Below, piece after piece: positions 1 through 9,135 of a DNA stretch of 64,000 nucleotides (position 1 is the stretch's first letter; every line of letters begins with the position of its first letter). The stretch is taken from positions 2,420,017 through 2,484,016 of the forward strand of contig NZ_JACFOY010000001.1 of assembly GCF_016102285.1 (NCBI RefSeq), written 5' to 3'. The notes beneath the pieces were generated by a model that saw nothing but the letters and a program-made list of their open reading frames with translations, ran no database searches and was not told the DNA's origin. A program made the translations under genes and the position numbers. This DNA comes from Bartonella sp. M0177. Lineage in GTDB: Bacteria > Pseudomonadota > Alphaproteobacteria > Rhizobiales > Rhizobiaceae.

Positions 1-581
1 TCATAGCTGCCGACAATATGGCCGATAATCAACATGCCGACAAGAAGCGCAAAGCCGCCGAACCCTGTCACTGTCAGAGCCATACGCGCACCATCACGTG
101 CACTCGCATTATGGTACCAGTAGCCGATCAAAAGAAAAGAGAAAATACTGGTGAGTTCCCAGAAGATAACGAGGAGAACAATGTTGCCCGACAACACCAT
201 TCCGAGCATCGAGCCCATAAAGGCAAGCAGGAATGAAAAAAAACGCGGAACCGGATCCGCCGGATTCATATAATAACGGGCATAGACAACAACGAGCAGG
301 CCGATACCCGTTATCAGAAGTGCAAACAACCAGGAAAAACCATCTATCCGCAAGGTGAAATTCAATCCCCATTGCGGCAACCATGAAATATCAAGTCTTA
401 TAACATTGTCGGCTGAAATGGCCGGATAGAGCATAATGGTGCAAAACAGCGCCATAAGCGCAATCGCACCGACAAACCATGCCTCATTATTTTTTGCTGT
501 GGAACGAAAAAAACCGATAATGGCACTACCGACAAAGGGAAGTATTACCAGCAATATCAAGATTGCTTCCCGTGTTGTCAT
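1..581 (-). CDS. Mrp/Mnh/Pha-type Na+(K+)/H+ antiporter subunit A, 5' part only
   Basis: The reading frame starts at an ATG at 579-581 and stays open to the left edge (193 codons visible), so only the N-terminal part is present. The protein is strongly hydrophobic with several membrane helices and matches the NuoL/MrpA antiporter family: an N-terminal proton-antiporter segment containing RIDGFSWLFALLITGIG (about residues 78-94) and then the signature FWELTSIFSFLLIGYW (about 140-155). The Glu at about 142 corresponds to the conserved membrane Glu of antiporter-like subunits. MrpA is the largest subunit of a multi-subunit cation/proton antiporter in the inner membrane; the other subunits would lie beyond the edge. 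NuoL of complex I is the main alternative, but the N-terminus and the lack of nuo neighbours favour Mrp/Pha. Confidence 0.8.
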   Translation of the reverse strand, partial: MTTREAILILLVILPFVGSAIIGFFRSTAKNNEAWFVGAIALMALFCTIMLYPAISADNVIRLDISWLPQWGLNFTLRIDGFSWLFALLITGIGLLVVVYARYYMNPADPVPRFFSFLLAFMGSMLGMVLSGNIVLLVIFWELTSIFSFLLIGYWYHNASARDGARMALTVTGFGGFALLVGMLIIGHIVGSY

Positions 582-770
582 TATCTGTACACCATCCTGT
601 TTTTCGGGGCCTCGTTTCTATATAGGTCACCGGAAATGAATCGGTATTACCTTAATTCCATATTGGATGGTTTCAAGCATATAACGCAAGCCTTTTCAAA
701 AGCTTAATAAAGAAAAATTTGCCGTTTTTTCCAAATTTTTCTCATTTCACCGGAATGGGGCGTTTATGAA

Positions 771-792
771 GTCCGATTGTCATCAATCGGAC
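771..792 (-). terminator. Stem-loop just downstream of the BA14K-like gene
   Basis: A 9-bp perfect stem (GTCCGATTG/CAATCGGAC) with a 4-nt loop lies 6 nt beyond the stop codon of the 798-1256 gene. There is no good T-run, so it may only protect the 3' end of the transcript. Confidence 0.35.
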
Positions 793-797
793 GATTT

Positions 798-1256
798 TCA
801 TTTCGGACTATAATAACGCGATACACATTGTTTTCGCGGACCGTCAAAAGGCTGATAGCTGTTATCGGAACTTGTATAGGACTTATATTTTGATGAACAA
901 AAATCGACATGGTTTTTGATAAGCCATGGCTTGTCGTCTTCTTTTCTGGATTTTTGTGACGCTTTTTTAGGTTTCACATTGGTGCTATCGGCATGTGCTC
1001 CCGGTTGAAATGCTGCTTCCGGATACCACCAGCCATCTGTATGCTTTCTATAACCGGTACGGTGATGACGATAGCCTTTGAAACCGTTCAATTCGCCACG
1101 ACTCGTGCTTGTAATGGCAGAGGATTCTGTTGTTTTTGCGTTTTGCGCAATCACGAGATTTTCATCGAGATCGGCAGCAAGTGACGAAAAAGTCGCAACC
1201 AAACCGATCACCGGCAGTCCGACAAACAAGCAAAAAGATTTATTGAATTTACGCAT
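798..1256 (-). CDS. BA14K-like secreted protein
   Basis: 152 residues from the ATG at 1256, chosen because GGAAGG sits about 7 nt upstream and a signal peptide begins there (MRKFNKSF, a hydrophobic core around residues 8-25, then SSLAAD). The mature part is basic and hydrophilic, with a His/Tyr/Arg-rich stretch and a C-terminal HVDFCSSKYKSY...YQPFDGPRKQC segment. That Cys-Ser-x-(Arg/Lys)-Tyr-(Arg/Lys)-Ser-Tyr pattern is the hallmark of the BA14K family, first known as a Brucella immunoreactive 14-kDa protein. It is likely a periplasmic or envelope protein; its molecular function is not known. The gene stands alone between the antiporter gene and the polyamine genes, which run the other way. 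Confidence 0.7.
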   Translation of the reverse strand: MRKFNKSFCLFVGLPVIGLVATFSSLAADLDENLVIAQNAKTTESSAITSTSRGELNGFKGYRHHRTGYRKHTDGWWYPEAAFQPGAHADSTNVKPKKASQKSRKEDDKPWLIKNHVDFCSSKYKSYTSSDNSYQPFDGPRKQCVSRYYSPK

Positions 1257-1432
1257 TAAGAATCCTTCCCGGAACGAGACATGAGAACTATAGCAGACAT
1301 CAAATCGAGAAAACTGCACTCTTTTTTGCTATAGTTAATGAAGAACATATTTGCGCTTATAGAAATGTGTTTCTATATGTGGTCGAGGCTTTAAGAGCCA
1401 TCGGAAAAAACCGGATATTGCAGGATTTAAAA

Positions 1433-2530
1433 ATGCTTCAAACGCCCTATTACCTTGTCGACAAATCGAAGTTGCTGCACAATATGGAAAAAATTGCACG
1501 TCTTCGTGAACTGTCGGGCGCCAAATCGCTTTTGGCATTGAAATGTTTTGCAACATGGGGCGTTTTCGATTTTATGGCGCGCTATATGGATGGCACCACA
1601 TCGTCGTCGCTTTATGAACTGCGTCTGGGAAAAGAAAAATTCGGCAAAGAAACCCACGCCTATTCGGTTGCCTGGGCCGATTACGAAATTGATGAGGCAA
1701 TCACTTATGCCGATACAATCATATTCAATTCCATCAACCAGCTTCACCGATTTGAAAAAAAATCCGAACATATCGGGAGAGGTTTACGATTAAATCCGGG
1801 GGTCAGTTGTTCAGGCTTCGACCTTGCCGATCCTGCCCGCCCTTTCAGCCGTCTTGGCGAAACAAGTTATGAAAAGATCGAAGCGGTTTTGCCGCTCTTG
1901 AACGGTTTTATGATTCATTATAACTGCGAGAATGGCGACTTTGCTTTGTTTGACCGGATGCTTTCCGATATAGAACAAAAATTCGGCCAACTTTTTCACC
2001 ATGTAGAATGGATCAGCCTTGGCGGCGGTATCTATTTTACCGGTAAAGATTATCCGCTTGAAGCTTTTGCCGACAGACTCAAGCGTTTTTCGGATAAATA
2101 TGGCGTTACGGTTTATCTTGAACCGGGTGAAGCTTCGATTACCAATAGCGCAACACTTGAAGTTACGGTTCTTGACACAATGCATAATGGCAAGGATCTC
2201 GCGATTGTTGACAGTTCCATTGAAGCCCATATGCTTGACCTTCTTGTTTATCGGGAAAAAGCAAAAATTTCGCCAAATCAGGGGGCGCATGAAATTATGA
2301 TTTGCGGCAAATCATGCCTTGCGGGCGATATTTTCGGAACCTTCCATTTTCCTGAAAAGTTGAAAATAGGCGACCATTTATCGATCGAAGATGCCGCCGG
2401 CTATACAATGGTGAAAAAAAATTGGTTTAATGGTCTTAATATGCCCGCTATTGCGATAAAAGAATTGGATGGAACCATTCGTGTTCAACGTGAATTCGGG
2501 TATAAAGACTATTGTGAAAGCCTTTCTTGA
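1433..2530 (+). CDS. nspC: Carboxynorspermidine/carboxyspermidine decarboxylase
   Basis: 365 residues from the ATG at 1433, preceded by AGGA at 8-nt spacing; longer upstream starts add a non-conserved leader. It is a PLP-dependent fold III (alanine racemase-like) decarboxylase: the N-terminus MLQTPYYLVDKSKL and the PLP lysine in LLALKCFATWG match NspC, with a phosphate-binding stretch around SLGGGIYF and YLEPGEA. It removes the carboxyl group of carboxyspermidine or carboxynorspermidine to give spermidine or norspermidine. The next gene encodes the enzyme that makes its substrate, so the two form the alternative, AdoMet-decarboxylase-independent polyamine route. Which polyamine is made cannot be read from the sequence. 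Confidence 0.9.
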   Translation: MLQTPYYLVDKSKLLHNMEKIARLRELSGAKSLLALKCFATWGVFDFMARYMDGTTSSSLYELRLGKEKFGKETHAYSVAWADYEIDEAITYADTIIFNSINQLHRFEKKSEHIGRGLRLNPGVSCSGFDLADPARPFSRLGETSYEKIEAVLPLLNGFMIHYNCENGDFALFDRMLSDIEQKFGQLFHHVEWISLGGGIYFTGKDYPLEAFADRLKRFSDKYGVTVYLEPGEASITNSATLEVTVLDTMHNGKDLAIVDSSIEAHMLDLLVYREKAKISPNQGAHEIMICGKSCLAGDIFGTFHFPEKLKIGDHLSIEDAAGYTMVKKNWFNGLNMPAIAIKELDGTIRVQREFGYKDYCESLS

Positions 2531-2587
2531 AAAAGGCTCCAAGTTTAACAAAAATTTTGAAAGCAGAATTTAGGAGACAAACCGGGA

Positions 2588-3826
2588 ATGAAAAAGAATA
2601 TCCTGATTATTGGCGCAGGTGGGGTGGCTCAGGTGGTTGCTCATAAATGCGCCCAACATAACGATATTCTCGGTGATCTTCATATCGCATCACGAACATT
2701 GCAAAAATGCGAATCGATCATTGCATCCGTCAAAGAGAAAAAATCCATGAAGGTAAAGGGTGTGTTCGAAACGCACCATCTTGATGCGATGGATGTAAAA
2801 TCGACGGCAGATCTTATTCGCAAAACAAAAAGCCGGATTGTTATCAATGTCGGCTCGGCTTTTCTCAATATGTCGGTTCTGTCGGCCTGTATCGAGACGG
2901 GTGCAGCCTATATTGATACCGCCATTCATGAGGACCCGTTAAAAATATGCGAGACCCCCCCCTGGTATGGAAATTATGAATGGCCACGCCGCGAAGAATG
3001 TGAAGCCCATAAAGTAACGGCCATTCTCGGAGCAGGATTTGACCCCGGTGTAGTCAATGCTTATGCAGCACTCGCCCATCAGGACTATTTCGACAAAATT
3101 AGCGATATTGATATTATTGATATCAATGCCGGTAGTCACGGGCGCTGGTTTGCCACCAATTTCGATCCGGAAATCAACTTCCGCGAATTTACCGGTCAGG
3201 TCTGGTCGTGGCAAGACAGCAAGTGGGTTTCAAACAAAATGTTTGAAATCGGTCATGAATGGGATTTGCCGGTTGTCGGTCGGCGCAACACCTACATGAC
3301 CGGTCACGACGAAATCCATTCTTTGTCAAAGAATCTTGATGTACCGAATATCCGCTTCTGGATGGGGTTTGGTGAACGTTACATCACCGTGTTCAATGTG
3401 TTGAAAAATCTTGGACTTCTATCCGAACAGCCCATAAAAACCGCTGAAGGTCTGGAAGTTGTACCGCTCAAAGTGGTCAAAGCCGTTTTACCTGACCCAT
3501 CTTCGCTTGCACCGGATTATACCGGCAAGACCTGTATCGGCGACCTTATCAAAGGTGAAAAAGATGGAAAACACCGCGAGGTGTTTATCTATAATATCGC
3601 CGACCACAAAGAGGCTTATCTTGAAACAGGTTCACAAGCAATTTCCTACACAGCCGGTGTTCCGGCTGTCGCGGCGGCTATATTGGTGGCGCTTGGTGAT
3701 TGGGATGTAAAAACCATGGCCAATGTGGAAGAATTGCCACCGGAACCATTTCTGAAGAAGCTTGATGAAATGGGGCTGCCCACCCGAATTCGCGAAGGGA
3801 AAGAAGACAAAAAGCTCGATTTATAA
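2588..3826 (+). CDS. Carboxynorspermidine synthase (saccharopine dehydrogenase family)
   Basis: 412 residues, ATG at 2588 after AGGAGAC in the 57-nt gap behind nspC. The N-terminal Rossmann motif is ILIIGAGGVAQVV (residues 4-16), followed by the saccharopine dehydrogenase-like domain with GAGFDPGVVNAYAA and DINAGSHGRW. The family condenses aspartate-semialdehyde with a diamine (putrescine or 1,3-diaminopropane) and reduces the imine with NAD(P)H, giving the carboxylated polyamine that the upstream decarboxylase finishes. Length and pairing with nspC fit CASDH well and argue against a lysine-pathway saccharopine dehydrogenase. Confidence 0.88.
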   Translation: MKKNILIIGAGGVAQVVAHKCAQHNDILGDLHIASRTLQKCESIIASVKEKKSMKVKGVFETHHLDAMDVKSTADLIRKTKSRIVINVGSAFLNMSVLSACIETGAAYIDTAIHEDPLKICETPPWYGNYEWPRREECEAHKVTAILGAGFDPGVVNAYAALAHQDYFDKISDIDIIDINAGSHGRWFATNFDPEINFREFTGQVWSWQDSKWVSNKMFEIGHEWDLPVVGRRNTYMTGHDEIHSLSKNLDVPNIRFWMGFGERYITVFNVLKNLGLLSEQPIKTAEGLEVVPLKVVKAVLPDPSSLAPDYTGKTCIGDLIKGEKDGKHREVFIYNIADHKEAYLETGSQAISYTAGVPAVAAAILVALGDWDVKTMANVEELPPEPFLKKLDEMGLPTRIREGKEDKKLDL

Positions 3827-3866
3827 CTTTATTGACTGACAAGTGCTGGCAAACGGGGAGGTGGTG

Positions 3867-4991
3867 ATGCAAAAGAAAAGCCGAATAAATTTCAGGACGA
3901 TCTCGAGACCGTTGAAACGTTTTGCTTTTGTTTTTGCTGTTTTTGCCGGCACTTTTTGCTTTTCTTCACCAGCATCGAGTGAAGACGAGATAGCACCACA
4001 GCCAAAATTTTTTGAAAAATTTTTACCGAAGGCGCTGCTTGAACAAAAAAAACAGGCGGAGCCGCCTGTCTGTTCGGGTGAGGATTTAACTAAAAAATTT
4101 TCAAAAGAAGAAAACCGGAAATTTATGGAGCGTGCCAGGAAAATAAAAAATGGCAATGCGCGATTCTGGAAGGTTGAAAAGAAAGGAACCAAACCATCCT
4201 ATCTTTTCGGTACAATGCACGTGACCGATCCGGAAATCGTCAATCTCGCTCCTAAAGTCAAAACAGCACTTGAAAATGCAGATCGTGTCGCCCTCGAATT
4301 GAGCGAGGCGGCGGATGATAACGGTAAAGCCATGGCTGCAAAACTTGCTGCCTCACCTGATTTTCTGACTGCCCAAAAAGGCGAGAGTTTCAAGGATGGA
4401 CTTTCACGGCAGGAATTCAATAAACTCAAAGCTACATTTGAAAACCATAACTTGCCTTTTGATCTTATCTCCAACAACAAACCATGGTTCGTCTGGATGA
4501 CATTGAGCCTACCGGCCTGCGAGGCACGTCGGGAAGCCTATGGATACCGTGCACTTGATGTAGAAATAGGGCAAAACGCCAAAAAACTCGGAAAACCGGT
4601 TATTGGTCTTGAAACATTTGATGAACAACTCTCTGCAATTGAAAAACTGCCTTTAAGTTTTCAGGCAAGATCAATTGAAGACTACCTCGAAAACCCCAAA
4701 TTTTACGTCAATATGTTTTATACCGAAACGCAACTTTATAAACAAAGTCGCATTGGAGAAATTCTGGTTCTTGATACTCTGTTCAAAACAACGATCAGCA
4801 AAAAAGACCAGAAAATTTTTAAAGATATTTTGGTGACAAAACGCAACTTACGCATGTCTGAACGCGCACTTCCTTTGATTGAACAAGGAAACAGCTTTAT
4901 AGCGGTCGGTGCGGCGCATATGGTTGGCGATAGCGGGCTTGTCGAACAATTACGCAAACATGGCTATCATGTCAGCCCCATCAAATTCTGA
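3867..4991 (+). CDS. TraB/GumN family protein, probably exported
   Basis: 374 residues from the ATG at 3867, chosen because GGGGAGG lies 6 nt upstream. A basic N-terminus is followed by a hydrophobic segment (about residues 15-32, RFAFVFAVFAGTFCF) ending near ASS, so it is likely exported or membrane-anchored. The TraB/GumN domain is shown by SYLFGTMHVTDPE near its start, an ALELSE segment and the C-terminal FIAVGAAHMVGD, i.e. the two His-containing GTxH and GxAH motifs at either end of the domain. The domain resembles metal-dependent peptidases of the Tiki type; no bacterial substrate can be assigned here. It stands 40 nt after the polyamine genes and could be co-transcribed. Confidence 0.78.
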   Translation: MQKKSRINFRTISRPLKRFAFVFAVFAGTFCFSSPASSEDEIAPQPKFFEKFLPKALLEQKKQAEPPVCSGEDLTKKFSKEENRKFMERARKIKNGNARFWKVEKKGTKPSYLFGTMHVTDPEIVNLAPKVKTALENADRVALELSEAADDNGKAMAAKLAASPDFLTAQKGESFKDGLSRQEFNKLKATFENHNLPFDLISNNKPWFVWMTLSLPACEARREAYGYRALDVEIGQNAKKLGKPVIGLETFDEQLSAIEKLPLSFQARSIEDYLENPKFYVNMFYTETQLYKQSRIGEILVLDTLFKTTISKKDQKIFKDILVTKRNLRMSERALPLIEQGNSFIAVGAAHMVGDSGLVEQLRKHGYHVSPIKF

Positions 4992-5374
4992 CAATTTTAA
5001 AAGCAACAAGACAGCCGAAGGTTTTCTTTTGCTTCCAATATTTAAGGCTCATGAAGGCGGGAAATTGCGACCTCACGCGCCCGATTGCGACCGGTACCGG
5101 ATAAATGTTTTTTTCGTTTTTCAGTCCGGTCATTTTCTCTTCAATCAATAATGGTTTCTTTGAATGGGAAAGCTTGAAGAGAATCCCTATCACGGCTTTT
5201 GTCGATACGATTATTATCGTTGTATTTTCCTTAAATTAAAAGCGGGAAGCACTGAATATAAGCCACTCCTATTCCAAGCCGACGCCGGAATTCCGGAGTG
5301 ACCTTATCAATCCGGTTTGATTTAAATAAAAAGGCCACCCGAAGGCAGCCTTTTTGAATGATATGTCAATTCAC
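4992..5374. other. Intergenic region between converging genes
   Basis: 383 bp between the TraB/GumN gene and lpdA, which converge. Apart from the lpdA terminator at its right end I see no gene, tRNA or repeat; short frames here have no family features. Confidence 0.5.
5327..5356 (-). terminator. Rho-independent terminator of the TCA operon
   Basis: On the minus strand AAAAAGGC-TGCCTTCGGGTG-GCCTTTTT forms a GC-containing stem followed by a T-run, 19 nt after the lpdA stop codon. It probably ends the mdh-to-lpdA transcript. Confidence 0.7.
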
Positions 5375-6781
5375 TTACATATTGATCGGTTTTGAAAAAG
5401 CGGCCAATGCAGCCTCTTTTACAGCTTCCGACATTGTCGGGTGAGCATGGCAGGTCCGTGCCAGATCTTCCGATGAACCGCCAAATTCCATCAAAACAGC
5501 AATTTCGTGGATCATTTCGCCGGCACCGAAGCCGAGAATATGGCCGCCCAAAACCTTGTCGGTCTTCGCACAAGCAAGGATTTTTACAAATCCGTCAGTC
5601 TTCAACATAGCACGGGCACGACCATTGGCAGAGAAGGGGAACTTGCCAACGCGATATTCGATTCCGGCGGCTTTAAGCTCTTCTTCGGTTTTGCCGACAG
5701 AAGCGACTTCCGGCTCTGTATAAACGACACTCGGGATCACATCATAATTGACATGACCTTTCTGGCCAGCAAGAATTTCGGCGAGAGCAACGCCTTCATC
5801 TTCCGCTTTATGGGCAAGCATCGGACCTTTTACAACATCGCCAATTGCGTAAATTCCGGCAATATTTGTTTGCCAATGTGAATCGATATTCACCCGACCA
5901 CGTTCATCCAGTGCTACACCGGCCTCTTTGAGACCAAGCCCTTCCGTGTAAGGACGACGACCGGTAGCAACGAGAACAATATCGGCTTCAAGAGTTTCAG
6001 CCGAACCACCCTTGACAGGTTCGAAAGTAACTTTTGCACCAGATGCAGTTTTTTCAACGCCGGTTACTTTTGCGCCGAGCTTATATTCAATGCCCTGTTT
6101 TTCCATGAGTTTCTGGAACTGTTTGGAAACTTCACCGTCCATTGGCCCCAGAACTTTGTCGAGGAATTCGACGACTGTTACCTTTGCACCAAGGCGGCTC
6201 CAGACCGAACCAAGCTCGGAACCGATCACACCGGCGCCGACAACAACCATGTGATGAGGTACTTTGGAAAGCGACAAAGCACCGGTTGAGGAAACAATAA
6301 CTTTTTCATCAATATCGATCTTCATTCCCGGAATACCGGCAACGTCGGAACCTGTTGCGATGATGATATTTTTGGTCTCAAGAGTCTGTTTCGAGCCATC
6401 TTTGGCGGCAACTTCGACTTTGCCTGCACCAAGAATTCTGGCCGTGCCGTAAACAGTGTCAATCTTGTTTTTCTTCATCAAAAAAGCGACACCGCTTGTG
6501 TTACCATCAACGGTTTTCTGCTTGTGGGCCATCATGCCGGCAAGGTCGAGTTTGGGTTTGGAAACCGAAACACCCAAAGCCTCGAAACCGTGTTGCGCTT
6601 CGGCAAAAATTTCCGAAGCATAGAGCAGCGCTTTGGAAGGAATACAGCCGACATTAAGACATGTACCACCCAATGTATCGCGCTTTTCCACGATTGCTGT
6701 TTTTAGCCCGAGTTGCGCTGCCTTGATTGCCGCAACATATCCACCGGGACCTGCTCCAATTACCACAACATCATAAGACAT
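5375..6781 (-). CDS. lpdA: Dihydrolipoamide dehydrogenase (E3)
   Basis: 468 residues, usual length. It reoxidises dihydrolipoamide on E2 with NAD+ in the cytoplasm. The N-terminal FAD site [12 protein letters not shown] (about 8-19) is followed by the redox-active disulfide in [13 protein letters not shown] (Cys41, Cys46), an NAD-binding [10 protein letters not shown] and the C-terminal catalytic His-Glu pair in HPTMSE (His447, Glu452). As the last gene of the sucCDAB group it is most simply the E3 of 2-oxoglutarate dehydrogenase, though it could serve other lipoyl complexes. Two unrelated membrane-protein genes separate it from sucB. Confidence 0.96.
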   Translation of the reverse strand: MSYDVVVIGAGPGGYVAAIKAAQLGLKTAIVEKRDTLGGTCLNVGCIPSKALLYASEIFAEAQHGFEALGVSVSKPKLDLAGMMAHKQKTVDGNTSGVAFLMKKNKIDTVYGTARILGAGKVEVAAKDGSKQTLETKNIIIATGSDVAGIPGMKIDIDEKVIVSSTGALSLSKVPHHMVVVGAGVIGSELGSVWSRLGAKVTVVEFLDKVLGPMDGEVSKQFQKLMEKQGIEYKLGAKVTGVEKTASGAKVTFEPVKGGSAETLEADIVLVATGRRPYTEGLGLKEAGVALDERGRVNIDSHWQTNIAGIYAIGDVVKGPMLAHKAEDEGVALAEILAGQKGHVNYDVIPSVVYTEPEVASVGKTEEELKAAGIEYRVGKFPFSANGRARAMLKTDGFVKILACAKTDKVLGGHILGFGAGEMIHEIAVLMEFGGSSEDLARTCHAHPTMSEAVKEAALAAFSKPINM

Positions 6782-6827
6782 TCTTTTTCCTTTCGTTACG
6801 GCCGCTGAGACCTGAAAATTCTAAAAC

Positions 6828-7466
6828 TTAAGAGGCTTTCTGAAACATAAGCCTGATACTGAATGCGATGAAAACGGCTCCGCAAAGGCGATCAATCCAT
6901 TTGGCGGCGCGTTGATATAATGAGCGAATGGCAGGGGTTGTCATAAAAATGCCAACCAGAACAAACCATCCAATAAGAAGTGCCGACATCGACAGGCCAT
7001 AGCAAAACTTGACTGCCATAGGCGTTATCGGTGCGACAAATGTCGAGAAAATCGAAAGAAAGAAAAACACCGCTTTGGGATTAAGAGCATTGACGGTAAA
7101 TCCGGCAAAAAATGCTTTTTTCAAACTCTGCCGTGTTTTTTTACTTTTCATATTTTCGTTTTTTTCACCCGCAATACCACGCGAGGTAATGCTTTTAATG
7201 CCGATATAGAGAAGATAGAGAACACCCAGCCACTTAACGACATTAAACAGAATAAGGGATTTCGAGATGAGCAACCCAAGTCCCAGAATTGTGTAACTCA
7301 CGTGAAAGAGCAAAGCCGCGCCGATGCCGAAAGCTGTCGCAAAAGCGGCCTCACGCCCATGAACCAGAGATTGGCGTAAAATCAATGCGAAATCGGCTCC
7401 AGGCGTTACCGCCGCAATTGCGAATACTGCCATCAATGTTGACCATTCGACAAAATAAGGAGCCAT
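6828..7466 (-). CDS. LysE/RhtB family amino-acid exporter
   Basis: 212 residues from the ATG at 7466; GGAGA lies 6 nt upstream inside the end of the preceding gene, which favours it over the in-frame TTG at 7469. About six hydrophobic segments and the N-terminal motif AAVTPGADFALILRQSL (family pattern PGPxxxxV/L) identify the LysE/RhtB exporter family. The substrate is not predictable. The start codon is 3 nt from the stop of the MAPEG gene, so the two are translationally coupled and both sit inside the TCA operon between sucB and lpdA. Confidence 0.85.
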   Translation of the reverse strand: MAPYFVEWSTLMAVFAIAAVTPGADFALILRQSLVHGREAAFATAFGIGAALLFHVSYTILGLGLLISKSLILFNVVKWLGVLYLLYIGIKSITSRGIAGEKNENMKSKKTRQSLKKAFFAGFTVNALNPKAVFFFLSIFSTFVAPITPMAVKFCYGLSMSALLIGWFVLVGIFMTTPAIRSLYQRAAKWIDRLCGAVFIAFSIRLMFQKAS

Positions 7467-7469
7467 CAA

Positions 7470-7865
7470 TTATCTCCAGAAAGCAGCAAAAAGCATGATG
7501 ACCAATCCCAAGATGGAAACCAGCCAGACAATGCTGCGAATATAGGGGATACCCAAGAGGTAAAGCGGAATATAGATAATTCTTGCTATGACCCATATGG
7601 AACCACCGGCCACGGTCAACATGATGTTATTGGGTGCAAAATCACCAAGCAACATCAATGCCAGAAATGCCGGATAAGTTTCGCGAAAATTGGCACTCGC
7701 TCGCATTGCCCGACCGGCATAAACAGATTTCGGTGTTTCTCCGCCATCTCTTGGACCGGCGTTCCAGCTTCGTCCCAACTCACGTGTTGCGAGATAAGCC
7801 TGCAAAAAAATATGCACCAACAACAATATGACGCTTATGGCCAATAATGCTGCTGGTGCATTCAT
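7470..7865 (-). CDS. MAPEG family membrane protein
   Basis: 131 residues, four hydrophobic segments. The middle carries GRAMRASANFRETYPAFLAL, the conserved Arg/Asn/Glu-rich loop of MAPEG proteins (membrane-associated proteins in eicosanoid and glutathione metabolism), with ARIIYIPLYLLGIPYIRSIVW near the end also typical. Bacterial members are uncharacterised for the most part, some having glutathione transferase activity. The gene begins 17 nt after sucB and is followed directly by the LysE exporter gene. Confidence 0.82.
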   Translation of the reverse strand: MNAPAALLAISVILLLVHIFLQAYLATRELGRSWNAGPRDGGETPKSVYAGRAMRASANFRETYPAFLALMLLGDFAPNNIMLTVAGGSIWVIARIIYIPLYLLGIPYIRSIVWLVSILGLVIMLFAAFWR

Positions 7866-7881
7866 TTACGACTATCCTATT

Positions 7882-9102
7882 TTAAAGATCGATAACGAGA
7901 CGTTCCGGATCTTCAAGGCATTCTTTAACGCGAACGAGGAATGTAACAGCTTCCTGACCATCAACGATACGGTGGTCATAAGAGAGAGCCAGATACATCA
8001 TCGGACGGGCAACAACCTCGCCATTGACAACGACAGCACGTTCCTTGATGGCATGCATACCCAGAATACCCGATTGAGGAGCATTAAGGATAGGTGTCGA
8101 CATCAATGAACCATAAACACCACCATTGGTGATGGTGAATGTGCCACCCTGCATATCGGCGACAGCAAGCTTGCCATCACGTGCGAGACGACCGAGGCGA
8201 CCGATTTCTTTTTCGATCCCAGCAATTGAAAGCTGGTCTGCGTCACGAACAACCGGAACAACAAGGCCTTTGGCTGTACCAACAGCAATACCGGCATTGA
8301 CATAATTTTTGTAAATAATGTCGGTGCCGTCGATTTCGGCATTAACAGCAGGAACTTCTTTCAAAGCGTGGCAAACAGCCTTGGTGAAGAAGCCCATGAA
8401 GCCGAGCTTGACGCCATGTTTCTTCTCGAACATTTCCTTGTAGCGTTTACGCAAGTCCATAACAGCCGACATGTCCACTTCGTTGAAAGTGGTGAGCATT
8501 GCCATGGTGTTTTGTGCGTCTTTCAAACGACGGGCGATTGTTTGACGCAATTTTGTCATGCGGACGCGTTCTTCACGTGCAGCATCTTGCGGCTGGGAAG
8601 CCGCGCGCGGTGCAGCAACCGGAGCTGCGGCCGAAATGCCTTTTGCAAGAGCATCAAGAACATCGCCTTTGAGGACCTGTCCACGCTTGCCCGAACCATC
8701 AACCTGACCGGCTGACAAATTGTTTTCAGCCATGAGCTTGGCAGCAGAAGGAGCAGGCTGCATCGAGCCGGAAGCGGCTGCAGGTGCACTTGCTGCCGGT
8801 TGCGGTGCAGGAGCGCTCGGTGCCGGTTGGGCAGGTTTTGGCTGCGGAGCAACATTGCCGGCAGCTCCCGCCTCGATCGAACCGAGAAGCGCGCCAACTT
8901 CGACATTGTCACCTTCTTTGGCAACAATTTCTGTCAATTTTCCTGCAACAGGCGAGGGAACTTCGACTGTTACTTTATCAGTTTCAAGTTCAACCAAGGG
9001 CTCGTCCATAGCGACAGCATCGCCAACTTTTTTGAACCATTTCCCAATGGTTGCTTCAGTAACGGACTCGCCCAGAGTAGGAACACGGATTTCATTAGCC
9101 AT
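7882..9102 (-). CDS. sucB: 2-oxoglutarate dehydrogenase E2, dihydrolipoyllysine succinyltransferase
   Basis: 406 residues. The N-terminal lipoyl domain has the lipoylated lysine in [12 protein letters not shown] (Lys43); an Ala/Pro-rich linker (about 80-112) leads to the E3/E1-binding domain (about 115-150, [16 protein letters not shown]...GQVLKGDV) and then the catalytic domain with SYDHRIVDG (His377, Asp381). It transfers the succinyl group from E1-bound TPP via lipoate to CoA. sucA lies 33 nt upstream, so the two are surely co-transcribed. One lipoyl domain only, as is normal for SucB. Confidence 0.97.
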   Translation of the reverse strand: MANEIRVPTLGESVTEATIGKWFKKVGDAVAMDEPLVELETDKVTVEVPSPVAGKLTEIVAKEGDNVEVGALLGSIEAGAAGNVAPQPKPAQPAPSAPAPQPAASAPAAASGSMQPAPSAAKLMAENNLSAGQVDGSGKRGQVLKGDVLDALAKGISAAAPVAAPRAASQPQDAAREERVRMTKLRQTIARRLKDAQNTMAMLTTFNEVDMSAVMDLRKRYKEMFEKKHGVKLGFMGFFTKAVCHALKEVPAVNAEIDGTDIIYKNYVNAGIAVGTAKGLVVPVVRDADQLSIAGIEKEIGRLGRLARDGKLAVADMQGGTFTITNGGVYGSLMSTPILNAPQSGILGMHAIKERAVVVNGEVVARPMMYLALSYDHRIVDGQEAVTFLVRVKECLEDPERLVIDL

Positions 9103-9135
9103 AATTTTTTTCCATACGTCAGAGTGATTTGAGAA

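Noticed and set aside
8720..9127. Ala/Gly-rich plus-strand frame opposite sucB
   Set aside because: It mirrors the Ala/Pro-rich linker and lipoyl domain of SucB on the other strand.
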